Part shown: positions 11,170-21,635 of the stretch, piece after piece
How positions within the stretch are numbered: the stretch's first letter is position 1
How the letters are laid out: each line of letters starts with the position of its first letter
NCBI RefSeq assembly: GCF_021462225.1
Contig: NC_061818.1
Coordinates: 18,745,462-18,809,461 of the forward strand
DNA from: Girardinichthys multiradiatus
Lineage: Eukaryota > Chordata > Actinopteri > Cyprinodontiformes > Goodeidae
Length of the DNA stretch: 64,000 nucleotides
Reading direction: 5' to 3'
Translations under genes and position numbers: made by a program
Notes under the pieces: generated by a model
The model's input: the letters and a program-made list of their open reading frames with translations, nothing else
What the model was told of the DNA's origin: nothing
Database searches by the model: none

Positions 11170-12960
11170 TGAGACACAATCAGTTATTAGGCTTTGAATA
11201 ACTTCCTTCTTATTATTTCATTTTCCATTATTTTGGTATATTCTTTGAAAGGAAAAACTGATCCACCACAATAACTAATAAAATTGTCTTCAGCGATTTA
11301 TTTAACATCTGTGTAAAAGAGTGTGACTATCCTGAGTGCAAATATCAGAGATATCAAATGAACTGCCTTTAACAGATTGCACTTTAACTTTACTAAGTAT
11401 ATCCCCATGTGCTGATTATATCTCTGTGTCCTAACCCTCACGCTCCCTTTAGCATCAAAACTAACCTTTACCTCTCTCCTGCTGCCTGGAGATCTAACCT
11501 TCCCAGAAGGCTGTGCACCATGAGCCCATACTGACATTCCTGTTATGCTGCAGTTTGAGGTCATTAAAGCATGGACACATACTGACAGGCCTCATGGCTG
11601 CAGACATGTTTGTCCTTTGAGAGGAGTCCAAAGCTGTTTGGTAAAGAGCCATTTGTGCAGTTATGTTGCATAAGAATTACAAATGAGGAATGATTTGCCA
11701 GTACTTTCAAATTTAATCTTTTTACAGTTTTACAATACAACAATTCTGAATCTCTTTGTGTGCTATGGATATCTTTTCTCAAGCTCCCATAGGCACTATG
11801 ATATAATAACATATTTAGACACACATCTGAATTTTAGATGGTCAGGAGAAGATTAGGCGACAACATGTTCCACATTTTTCAAGCACCTTTATCCCAAAAC
11901 CTTACCCAAGGCAAAATACGTATGCATGTGTGTTCCAAATACAACCAGAGAAGAGGTATTACTATTTTAGGGAGGAATAACCTCTCTGAGTGCCCCTATA
12001 AATATTGAATGTGCTCTATTTCCTTATGCAAGACCTTCACTTTGCTTGTATGGGTGTGACTGTGTGCAGCCTGCAATTACCCTGCTGTTGCTGCAAGAAA
12101 CTGAGAGGAAGAGAAGCAATGGGAGTGAGTAAGGCAATAATACAAGTGAGCACAGATTACTCAGAAAAAAAACATGATTATGATAATTTGCAGTTGCAGG
12201 GGCATTGTAAAGGTTTCAACTTTCTTACACTGTAATTAGAAACACGTGTGCCTAGATGGATGCAAATGCATTTGAAATGACTCACAGGCAAATTTAAGGG
12301 TTCATCATGCTTCCCTTCATATACACAAGAGGACTTATGAAAAATGCAGATTATGAAAGGTTAAATGAGAAAACACAATATAAAAAGAATTATAATGCAT
12401 GCTGCCATGTTCAGTGCAAATTATAGTTATAATATTCATTCACTTAATGTAATAATGGGTTTAGAAATGTTTAAAGTGGCTACAACTTGTCCACTGAATA
12501 CTGAACAAGTAACAAAACAAAGTAACAAAATGACACAAGTTTGACTCACACAAGGGTGTATAATTCTCAGAACTGCTGATTACAGCTGTTTGGATACATT
12601 TAATGCAGAACAGTTTTTATAATAATGCATTGTCTTATTGCTTAAAAGTGTTGTTGGTTGCATTACAATTACAGTCTTCATTGTAATTTATTTGTATTTA
12701 ATGTGATACACTAACACAAACTAATGCATAATTGTGATGTGAAAGGTAGATTATAAATAGTTAAATAGTTAAGTTTGCACATTAAAATTTTGGTTGAGAC
12801 ATTGTCTTGTCTGTTCTTTTTAGCAAAATATCTCAAACAACTCTTTACACCATTTTCAAATGATTTTCAAATCTTGCTGGAGATTCTCAATTGCATTTTG
12901 TCATGGTTTTGTTTATTTGCCAGACCCACATCCACAACACTCTCAGGAGACTGGAAAGAG
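11170..12960. other. No feature recognised
   Basis: Short frames at 11298-11564, 11564-11824 and 12005-12235 show no domain, no splice context and no compositional signal. I see no repeat family that I can name. Confidence 0.45.
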
Positions 12961-13009
12961 TTTAAAAGATTTATCAAAATTAATTAATAAATGGTTAGAG
13001 AGATTTTGG

Positions 13010-13623
13010 TTCTCTGCTGGCGTAAATGGACTGCATCGACACTGGGGGGAAGAGAGGAGATGTGAGCGGTACAAAAATAATCAGAGAAATGAGGAAGGAA
13101 ATAGATGCAGGCTTACTGGTAGCTGCAGAAGATGATGCCAAGGGAATTAGCAGGATCCGGGGGTTAGGTCCGAATGTGTGCGAGATGGAGGGCGGAGAAA
13201 CAGGGAGCATCGAATGATCTTGGCTTGGGTGTCAACTTGCACAAAGGAGGGGGAAATGAGGAGCCTTGAGGTTTCCAGCCATGAATGAGATTATCCAGAA
13301 GATCTTGTGAGGAGGTAGGTGGCTTAAAGCTTGAGGTCCAGGGATTCTCCAGTATGAGCCCTGAGACTAAGATGATACATAAGGAACATGAGAAATACAA
13401 AAGGAAACATAAGGAGACTCAGGAGGCTTGGGTTACCACTGTGGGTTAACAGTCAAGCGTCGAAAGACTGGCAGCCAGCTCCTCATGTAGTCCTCCAAAC
13501 GAGCTTGAATCATAACAGATGTGCAGTAGGACACCCGCAGCACTCGGGCCTCCAGTAGACAACCTAGGGACACCAACAGACAGACACACACGCAGAACAC
13601 AAACCCCCGGATTCCTGACATCA
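13010..13623 (-). mobile_element. Candidate Gypsy 3' LTR
   Basis: On the minus strand the Gypsy coding end (stop at 13634) is followed by a G-rich polypurine tract, AAGGGGGG (13624-13631), and then TG, the usual start of an LTR. The region is more G+C rich than its surroundings. I cannot fix the far end; the second LTR needed to confirm it is absent from the window. Confidence 0.35.
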
Positions 13624-13633
13624 CCCCCCTTAA

Positions 13634-14017
13634 CTATAGGCCAGTGGCGGTCAAGACGAGCAGGATGGCAACAATCTCATAGTCAATGATCAGAGAATCA
13701 TCTAGGATGAACGATCGGGGAACCCAGGAGCGATCTTCAGGACCATAGCCCTCCCCATCAACAAGGTACTGAAAGCCTCGACCTCGCCAATGGGAGTCCA
13801 CTATCCGACAGACCAAGTAGGCAGGATGCCCCTCAATATCGGGTGGAGGGGTTCGGTAGGAGGGTACAAGGTGCTGGAATGAACCGGCAGACACATAGAG
13901 CGTGGGATGGATGCGCATGTTTCTGGGAAGGCGCAGATGGACTGTGGAAGGACCGATGGAGATAATTCCATATGGGCCAATAAATCTAGGGGATAGGTTC
14001 TTGGAGATAAATTTCAC
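13634..14017 (-). pseudogene. Gypsy integrase C-terminus with chromodomain
   Basis: The 127-codon minus-strand frame starts [17 protein letters not shown], the SH3-like integrase C-terminal fold (PRFIGP..I). Next comes [16 protein letters not shown], and then a chromodomain-like tail containing [20 protein letters not shown]. This marks a chromovirus-type Ty3/Gypsy element; the chromodomain is thought to bias integration toward particular chromatin. The frame ends just before the polypurine tract, as in intact relatives. It is not a working gene because upstream integrase parts are missing. Confidence 0.85.
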
Positions 14018-14029
14018 AAGGAATGTAAC

Positions 14030-14290
14030 AAGGGAATAGCCAAACCTTTAGGCCGAGAAATCAATGGCTATGTGGGACCAAGGGTCCGCGGGTATGGCGA
14101 GGGGTTGAAGGTGGCCAGCAGGAAGTTTGTTTTCAGTTTTGTTTCTAGTGCAGGTGGGACAGGTTGTTGTCTGTGACCTCTTTGTGCATGCTGGGCCACC
14201 AAAATTTGGGTTGGAGAAGGATGATAGTGCAGCTGTTACCAGGTTGACAGGAGAATCTTGAGGTGTGGATCCAGTGAGTTTAGAGCGGAC
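14030..14290 (-). pseudogene. Gypsy integrase zinc-binding region
   Basis: Minus-strand translation gives the spacing of the HHCC integrase N-terminal domain in worn form ([21 protein letters not shown]), then [20 protein letters not shown] and DFSA. The sequence then jumps almost directly to the SH3-like C-terminus, so the DDE catalytic core (roughly 150 residues) is deleted. Confidence 0.75.
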
Positions 14291-14990
14291 AGATGATGAG
14301 ATGTACTGTAACTGCGGCTAGGTGGTCAGGTACCAGGGTCGGTTCAGTCAGTTGGGCTTGTTTAACAACATCCTCAATCTCCCATGAAAGGGATCCAAAG
14401 ATGCATTCAGGTGGGAGAATGGATGCTGGAGTCTTGTTTTCATCAACAGGGGAGAACTGGCAAGATAGGGCAGTGGGTTTTACATTCTTGGAACCAGGGC
14501 AGTAAGAGATTGAGAAGTTAAAGTGAGAGAAAAATAGGGACCATCGGGACTGGCGGGAATTGATGTATTTAGCAGCCTGATTTTTGTGATTGGTCCACAC
14601 CAGCATGGGACGTTCTGCACCCTCCAACCAATGCTGGCATTACTTTAAGGCCAGAACTTGAGAACTTAAAATTAAGGCCAGTTTTAAGTTCTCAAGTTCT
14701 CGATCCCCCACATCGTAGTTCCGTTCTGTGGGGGACAAGCGGCAAGAAAAGAATGCACAGGGATGAAGTTTAGAATTCATATCCGAACGCTGTGAGACCA
14801 CAGCCCCCACCGCAGAATCAGATGCATCCACTTCTAAGATGAACTGTTTCTTGGGGTCAGATTGGATCAGAATGGATGTGTGAGCAAACTTTTCTATGAA
14901 GTCAGTGAAGGCTGCTTCAGGAGTCCAGGAGAAGGCAACCTTGGTAGAAGTGAGGGCGGTTAGAGGAGCTGCTGTTTGGCTGTATTTGTG
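14280..14990 (-). pseudogene. Gypsy RT C-terminus and RNase H
   Basis: From right to left on the minus strand: the connection region with [21 protein letters not shown] (14900-14960), then [18 protein letters not shown], the RNase H first Asp motif (about 14800), then [22 protein letters not shown]. After the inverted duplication at 14653-14700 comes VWTNHKN (WTDHKN in relatives), SRQSRWSLFFSHFNFSISYCP and GSKNVKP.ALS. Motif order is normal for Ty3/Gypsy pol. The reverse transcriptase fingers and palm with the YxDD box are missing between here and 15259. Confidence 0.85.
14653..14700. repeat. Inverted duplication inside RNase H region
   Basis: Perfect 19-bp arms (14653-14671 and 14682-14700) flank a 10-bp spacer that itself repeats the sequence TTAAGGCCAG found just upstream (14645-14654). 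It breaks the RNase H frame. Confidence 0.85.
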
Positions 14991-15258
14991 TATAATAATA
15001 ATAATAATAATATAATATAATAATAATCATCATCTTTATTGGTCATTGCACATGTACATTACAATGAAATTTGTCCTCTGCATTTAACCCATCCCTTATA
15101 GGGAGCAGTGGGCTGCCATTGTGCGGCGCCCGGGTAGCATTCTGGGGCTAAGGGTCTTGGCTCAGGGAGCCAGAGTGGCAATCTGTGGGATTGGAGCCTG
15201 GCCCCTTGTGTCCCCTTCGGAACGTAAACTTCCTGTTCTAACCACTAGGCCACCACAA
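14991..15258 (-). mobile_element. tRNA-headed SINE-like repeat
   Basis: On the minus strand the right end reads GGTGGCCTAGTGGTTAGAAC, a good A-box-like tRNA head, followed about 40 bp later by a B-box-like GGCTCCAATCC. The body (GCAGTGGGCTGCCATTGTGC at 15104-15123 on the plus strand) is a common teleost repeat. The 3' end is an AAT/TA-rich microsatellite (14992-15028). It lies between the RT start and RT C-terminus of the Gypsy, where the RT core is also missing. Confidence 0.6.
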
Positions 15259-15308
15259 GTGATTCTTTAATGTACTGTTCCATGGAGTTGCGTTCTGGTC
15301 CGGTTATA
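15259..15308 (-). pseudogene. Gypsy RT N-terminal fragment
   Basis: Minus-strand translation reads RPERNSMEQYIKESL, the start of Ty3/Gypsy reverse transcriptase. It is separated from its upstream part (16920-17098) by the Tc1 insertion and from the RT C-terminus by the SINE-like repeat and a deletion. Confidence 0.75.
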
Positions 15309-16917
15309 CAGGTCCTTCTCAAAATATTAGCATATTGTGATAAAGTTCATTATTTTCCATAATGTCATGATGAAAATTTAACATTCATATATTTTAGATT
15401 CATTGCACACTAACTGACATATTTCAGGTCTTTTTGTGTCTTAATACGGATGATTGTGGCATACAGCTCATGAAAACCCAAAATTCCTATCTCACAAAAT
15501 TAGCATATTTCATCCGACCAATAAAAGAAAAGTGTTTTTAATACAAAAAACGTCAACCTTCAAATAATCATGTACAGTTATGCACTCAATACTTGGTCAG
15601 GAATCCTTTTGCAGAAATGACTGCTTCAATGCGGCGTGGCATGGAGGCAATCAGCCTGTGGCACTGCTGAGGTCTTATGGAGGCCCAGGATGCTTCGATA
15701 GCGGCCTTTAGCTCATCCAGAGTGTTGGGTCTTGAGTCTCTCAACGTTCTCTTCACAATATCCCACAGATTCTCTATGGGGTTCAGGTCAGGAGAGTTGG
15801 CAGGCCAATTGAGCACAGTGATACCATGGTCAGTAAACCATTTACCAGTGGTTTTGGCACTGTGAGCAGGTGTCAGGTCGTGCTGAAAAATGAAATCTTC
15901 ATCTCCATAAAGCTTTTCAGCAGATGGAAGCATGAAGTGCTCCAAAATCTCTTGATAGCTAGCTGCATTGACCCTGCCCTTGATAAAACACAGTGGACCA
16001 ACACCAGCAGCTGACACGGCACCCCAGACCATCACTGACTGTGGGTACTTGACACTGGACTTCTGGCATTTTGGCATTTCCTTCTCCCCAGTCTTCCTCC
16101 AGACTCTGGCACTTGATTTCCAAATGACATGCAGAATTTGCTTTCATCCGAAAAAAGTACTTTGGACCACTGAGCAACAGTCCAGTGCTGCTTCTCTGTA
16201 GCCCAGGTCAGGCGCTTCTGCCACTGTTTCTGGTTCAAAAGTGGCTTGACCTGGGGAATGCGACACCTGTAGCCCATTTCCTGCACACGCCTGTGCACGG
16301 TGGCTCTGGATGTTTCTAGTCCAGACTCAGTCCACTGCTTCCGCAGGTCCCCCAAGGTCTGGAATCGGCCCTTCTCCACGATCTTCCTCAGGGTCCAGTC
16401 ACCTCTTCTCGTTGTGCAGCGTTTTCTGCCACACTTTTTCCTTCCCACAGACTTCCCACTGAGGTGCCTTGAGACAGCACTCTGGGAACAGCCTATTCGT
16501 TCAGAAATTTCTTTCTGTGTCTTACCCTCTTGCTTGAGGGTGTCAATAGTGGCCTTCTGGACAGCAGTCAGGTCGGCAGTCTTACCCATGATTGGGGTTT
16601 TGAGTGATGAACCAGGCTGGGAGTTTTAAAGGCCTCAGGAATCTTTTGCAGGTGTTTAGAGTTAACTCGTTGATTCAGATGATTAGGTTCATAGCTCGTT
16701 TAGAGACCCTTTTAATGATATGCTAATTTTGTGAGATAGGAATTTGGGGTTTTCATGAGCTGTATGCCAAAATCATCCGTATTAAGACAATAAAAGACCT
16801 GAAATATTTCAGTTAGTGTGCAATGAATCTAAAATATATGAATGCTAAATTTTCATCATGACATTATGGAAAATAATGAACTTTATCACAATATGCTAAT
16901 ATTTTGAGAAGGACCTG
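15309..16917 (-). mobile_element. DD34E Tc1-like transposon, copy 1
   Basis: A 1609-bp element bounded by CAGGTCCTTCTCAAAATATT and its complement, with TA on each side (15307-15308, 16918-16919). Terminal inverted repeats are about 200 bp, so the element belongs to the long-IR group. It interrupts the Gypsy pol gene. Transposase frame on the minus strand is frameshifted. Unlike copies 2 and 3, it retains a 42-bp segment at the start of the catalytic domain. Confidence 0.92.
15586..16589 (-). pseudogene. Tc1 transposase, frameshifted (copy 1)
   Basis: A cut-and-paste transposase in two overlapping frames: 16032-16589 (N-terminus to first Asp) and 15586-16077 (rest). The N-terminus has a paired-like helix-turn-helix (KEISERIGCSQSAVSRHL) and the basic GRKKCGRKRC linker. 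Catalytic motifs are VLFSDESKF, IFQHDLTPAH and SPDLNPIENLWD. The linker-catalytic boundary VKPLLNQKQWQKRL is intact. Compared with the other two copies, one C is missing near 16111 (plus strand), which shifts the frame just after FCMSFGNQ. It is otherwise full length. Confidence 0.92.
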
Positions 16918-16919
16918 TA

Positions 16920-17098
16920 TTGTATAATAGCTAGATGGTAGAGGGGCTCGAGGAAGGAGATCAATGGCGCAGTCATATGGTCTGTGTGGTGGTAGTGAGA
17001 GGGCCTTGTGTGTACTACTTACCTGGATGAGATGTAGGTATTCCTCAGGGACCTCAGAGAGGTCGGGTGGTTCCCCTTCCTTTACGCTCACCGAAGAT
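16920..17098 (-). pseudogene. Gypsy protease-RT linker fragment
   Basis: The minus-strand frame reads [40 protein letters not shown], then PLPSSYYTI, matching the stretch between protease and RT in Ty3/Gypsy pol. It is the 5' side of the Gypsy fragment interrupted by the Tc1. The part at 16920-17000 recurs inverted at 21554-21635. Confidence 0.85.
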
Positions 17099-17325
17099 GA
17101 TTGATGTGGGACAGCAGGCAGTAGTCAGGAGAGCAAGGGAGTGTTGAGACCAGAAACTTTTTTTGCTGTGGGTCTAATCGTGCACTATCAAAATGTTCTA
17201 TAAATACACTGCTATGAATTTATTTGAAAATCGGGTTTAGATAAATTTACATGAATTAAATTTATGAACAAATTATTTGTTCTGATATCTCAGAAGAAAG
17301 CATACCAATCTGTGTTCCCCTACCG

Positions 17326-17568
17326 TGTGTTTTCCACTGCTGCTGCTGTGGCGGTGGTCATGTGTGCCTCTCCCCCGTCACTTTCCGAGTCTGATACGCT
17401 AGGCACTATGTCTGCTCTGTACGGTTCAAACCTGTAAGGTGTGATGCCTCCACATTCTTCAGCATCGCTTCACTTTTCTGAACTGTAATTTCCTGATGGT
17501 TCCACCACACAAACTAATTCCAGACTAGATGTGCTGGAACAATCATCGATGTTTTCAACCGCTTCCAT
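17326..17568 (-). pseudogene. Possible P2X7-tail-like first exon
   Basis: From ATG at 17568 the minus strand reads MEAVENIDDCSSTSSLELVC, then VEPSGNYSSEK, a TGA stop near 17480, then GGITPYRFEPYRADIVPS and VSDSESDGGEAHMTT. It ends at a plausible splice donor (ACACG followed by GTAGGG) near 17326. Acidic/serine-rich leaders with an ITPYRFEP motif remind me of teleost multicopy proteins with a P2X7-receptor-like C-terminal domain; this is recall, not a search result. No downstream exon is visible in the next kilobase, where the Gypsy begins. I treat it as a broken N-terminal exon. Confidence 0.4.
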
Positions 17569-17623
17569 TATGATTGTGAAATGGTAAGCTATCTGCAAAG
17601 TGTTCTTTTGCTGACGTCACAAC

Positions 17624-17806
17624 ATGGCGGGGGGGTCATTCGAGCTACTGACCGTGGAGCAATTTAAAACATTGGATAGTCGCCTGAAAACAAGCTGTTT
17701 GACTTATTACCACACACAGCAAGCTTGTTTGGTCATGCTGTATTCTTGTTTTGTAAAATTACATGAAATCCAATCGTGTCATCAATTCTTTAATATGATG
17801 ATGTGA
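17624..17806 (+). other. Divergent short reading frame
   Basis: A plus-strand frame starts 55 bp from the divergent ATG at 17568, after GCTGACGTCACAACATGGCGG (a CRE-like TGACGTCA directly upstream). It begins MAGGSFELLTVEQFKTLDSR, which looks like a real N-terminus, but the rest is AT-rich and likely intronic or unrelated. The pair may be the shared promoter of a two-gene element or host locus. Function unknown. Confidence 0.3.
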
Positions 17807-17852
17807 AACAGTAACATTAATAGCGGCACAGTACACTACACTGACGGCTGGA

Positions 17853-17902
17853 GATCAAGCCAACATACCAATGAGAAGACTCATGGACATGTTGGCTTGA
17901 TC
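17853..17902. repeat. 14-bp perfect inverted repeat
   Basis: GATCAAGCCAACAT (17853-17866) and its exact complement (17889-17902) flank a 22-bp loop. Possibly a transposon remnant or a local inversion scar; no function assigned. Confidence 0.7.
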
Positions 17903-17909
17903 AGGAGTC

Positions 17910-20900
17910 AGAATCTATCACATTTCATAAGCAAACTGATCAAAGCCAAGATCAGAACCACAATCATGGAAAAAATAAAATAAAATCTACAGAGGGCAAT
18001 GTGCAGTTAAATTTAATTACATAATATATACAATTTATCGTGAATTGTATAAGATATTTTAATGTTGATGTTTTTTAACACTACCAAAAAAATTTAATTG
18101 ATACATTTGCCACAAAGGTCTGCTGCTCAGTAGATAGAATTTTACAAACCATCATTGGTGTGACAGTGTTTGGTGCTGGTCAATTTGTCACCTCACCATT
18201 TTACACTTCTTGCAGCTTAGGTCATTTTGTATCAAGGCTTTTTCCGGTATGAATTGGTGCCATCTACTGTTGGTTGTTTCATACAATGCGTCAATTCATT
18301 CCACCATAGACAAGTTTTTCACACAAAATATTTCACAACAGTCAACTGTCCCTAATAGGGATCTCAACCAAAATACAATGAAACTAATGACGTGCAGTCA
18401 AAGGAGGCAGGTGATCATGACAAGTAAAATACAAACAATGATAAGAGTAAATGAGTTCTTCCACTTAACTGCTCTATAAATTTATTTTATGTATGATCAA
18501 GTATCAAATTGAAACAGAATCTAGGTTTTCAGATGACAATAATACAATATTTTTAGGTTAAACATGAGATTTGAGCATTCATGAAAATGCTGAACTACAA
18601 AAAAAAACAATAAACGGATTTGCAATGATTCAAGTACACGGGCCCCAATATGGTGTGCTTACAAGTATGAAAAGACCATGAAGGCCAGGAAGAGATGAAA
18701 TAGCAACACATGGTTATTAAAAACAGAGTTTACAGTGTGGTGTCCTTTGCAAACACAGGATAGTATTACCAGTTCAAGCTGGCTTTAATTTCTTAAAAGA
18801 TACAGAAAGGAATAAGAAGAATAGATACAAGCAAACACCATCATGCTAGTTGTAATAGGTATGACATTACTGTTTATAGCAACCACACAAGTGCATAAAA
18901 ACATGCTTAGCTTTTAGCACATCTGCAAGCAAGCCACTGGGACTGCCTGAAAAAGTTGCATTTAAATGTCTCTTCACTAATAGTTGATGTGTCAAAGTAG
19001 TTGACATTAACAGGAAGTATTTTTGTGCGTGTGTGTGGTTTTTTTTCAGGGATGCTAATACATACACTCTTTTTGCTAAGACATGCACTCACACACAAAC
19101 ATGCAAACAATAATAAAACACTACAAGGCAAGAAGGATCAGTCATAGACTCCTCAGAGCATGTCTGTGTTGTGGCAAATGGATTGCGACAGGGAACTTGA
19201 CTCACCACAACACCCGTGGCATTAGCTGCAATCCAATGTAGCAAGGCGCTTGCAGCACCAAACATCCTTTTGAAAGGGAAACAACACCCAATGCACCGTC
19301 ATCGCACAACTGTCAGCGTCAATTACCGTGAATTTTTTTAATCACTGTCATGCTTCAGAACATCTTGCTGAACTGGAGGTGAAGTGTCCCACTTGGTTAT
19401 GGTCACTGAGGTCTTAACGAAGAGCCCACCTAAATGAGACATAAAAGGATTTTCAGTATTTTAATTTAATAAAAAAGATTAATATAAGTTTATATACTGA
19501 AACTTTGTTATGGTTTGATATGAGGCCAAATAAGACAAAAAATTAATTGAGAGCATTAGTTGTTGAGTTTAACATGTGTAAAATAATTGGATTAGTGCTG
19601 CTGGAGCATAAAAAAATCTGCTTTGCTTCATGGTCCTGTGGGAGCCAGCAAATCCTAAGAGAGGTTTAAAAAAAAAAGACAAGTCACTTTGAAATCTATA
19701 CTATTTTGCATTCAACATGTTGTATTTTCCCATGTACGTAATCTACTAATTGAGACTTCAGTCAATCCATTTGCAGCCTACAGGTCACTCTCATTTCAAG
19801 TAAAAACTATCTTACCTGTTAAAGGTGTGTGTGACCCTCCAGAGGCAATCTGACTTTCATCTGCTTGTCATCATTTTTTAATGAGCTATGGCAATGAAAT
19901 AAAAAAAATGAAAAAAAAAAATACTTCAAAGCAAAAGATGAAACATTTGATGAGTATTTAGAACAGGGAAAAAGCTTAAATTATGAAAAGTTAGAATCCC
20001 GGAAGATCAAGATCAAGACCACTTGCTGTGCCTGATGAGCTCACTGGGCACAGCTCTGTACCTGATGAAATATATAAAAATGTTATACACACTCTGTGGT
20101 GCACAGGACCCTGTACAGAAAACTCCCCTCCCTAGAATCCTCTCATGCTGTTGATTAACTGATGAAAATATAATGACGTTTCCTCACCACAAGATGGAAA
20201 ATGATGGTGGAGGTGGAGACACCTCTCATTATTGTAAAAAAATCCACTTGCTGACAGGAAACATGGAAGTGCAGAGGTATGGTGGAAGATTAAAAACCTT
20301 ATTTGGTGAGTACTAAGAAGGCAGTAACGTCATTGTTGCTTTTAGAGAAATATGGGCTTTTCCGTCATCCACTGGCATTTGAACAGTCAGTGAATTGTTG
20401 GAGAGGATCTAGGTAAACTAAAAGAACCAGCAGTCATTTTACAGGGTGATCAGCATCTTTGGCCAAAACGTGTTTTTGACCATGTTTGTTCTCAAGATCC
20501 TTACAGTCACTGAGTTATAGTTTGCATTATTCTTTTTATATGTGTTAACTTTTACTTTGTATATTATAATTGGGTTGGTTTGCTTGGCAGATAAATGTTG
20601 GTAAATGCACAAAAAATGTAAAACAAAAAAACAAGTCCTGACAACAATTTTCATTCAGTTTTATCTTTGACTTTTGCTGCTTGTTTCTTTTTCTTCATTT
20701 TACAACAGTTTTTTTTTTCAAACAGCACTGAAAAGCACGTTTTATTTTCTTTTTATCATATTAGCTCAGTTAATAGTCTTTCCGTTTATTCTCTTCTTTC
20801 ATATGTTCTTTAATACAGTACTACATTTGTAAATGTAACAGAGTTTTCTTTCTTATGTGTCCCTCTCATGTTATTCCATCTCCACTTAAGCATTGCTCCT

Positions 20901-21553
20901 TTATATCTCTCAAGCTCTAGTGGTCAATTAAAAACACGATTTAGAGCCTTAATTACACCCCAAAGGAGCCTCCTTCTCCTTTTTCATCATCCACTCATCA
21001 CTTCTGCTCTCTCTTTGCTTTGTTCTTTCTTACTCTCTTCTTCCTTCACTTGCTCTTGTTAGCCCTTTCACTGTTTTTTCTTGTCTTTTAGTGTCTTTTT
21101 TTTTCTCTTCTCAAAGTATTTATACCTGTCTGTCCTTCATTTGCTTGCAGTGAAAAATACATATTGTCCAGTTTACTTTCCCACCTCCTCTAGCACTGCA
21201 TTAGCACAGACAAATATAGATAAGCTGTCACGCCCTCATGTCTTGCATGAACGTAACAAGATTAAGGCACTAAAGCCTTTCAAGGGGGCTCTATGAGTGT
21301 CTACTTAGCTACAGTTGTGTTATGAGCAAAATGCTGACATTAGCAAACAACTGTAACAAGACAAGCTCTAAAATGACACATGAAGTTGGTGGACTTCTCA
21401 TATTTTGTATGCTAATATTCGGCTGATATTTGTCCCAAAAATACATAAGTAATGCATCATTCCGAATCACTATCCTTGCTGTAAGAGCTTCTGAGCCACA
21501 GTTGTCTCTTTGAGGGTGTTTGTCAATCTGGATAGATCTCAGCCTTTTTTAGT
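17910..21553. other. 3.6 kb without recognised genes
   Basis: AT-rich, with scattered short frames lacking domains. Poly-A runs occur near 19665 and 19905-19920. The part around 19140-19440 is less AT-biased and could be an unrecognised exon or conserved non-coding block, but I have no positive evidence. Confidence 0.45.
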
Positions 21554-21635
21554 GTCACTACCACCACACAGACCATATGACTGCGCCATTGATCTCCTTC
21601 CTCGAGCCCCTCTACCATCTAGCTATTATACAATA
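21554..21635 (+). mobile_element. 82-bp Gypsy fragment flanking Tc1 copy 2
   Basis: By eye this is identical, in inverted orientation, to the Gypsy segment immediately 5' of Tc1 copy 1 (16918-17000). It encodes [20 protein letters not shown]. Gypsy sequence stops abruptly near 21552 and does not resume beyond the other end of the Tc1. Confidence 0.88.
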
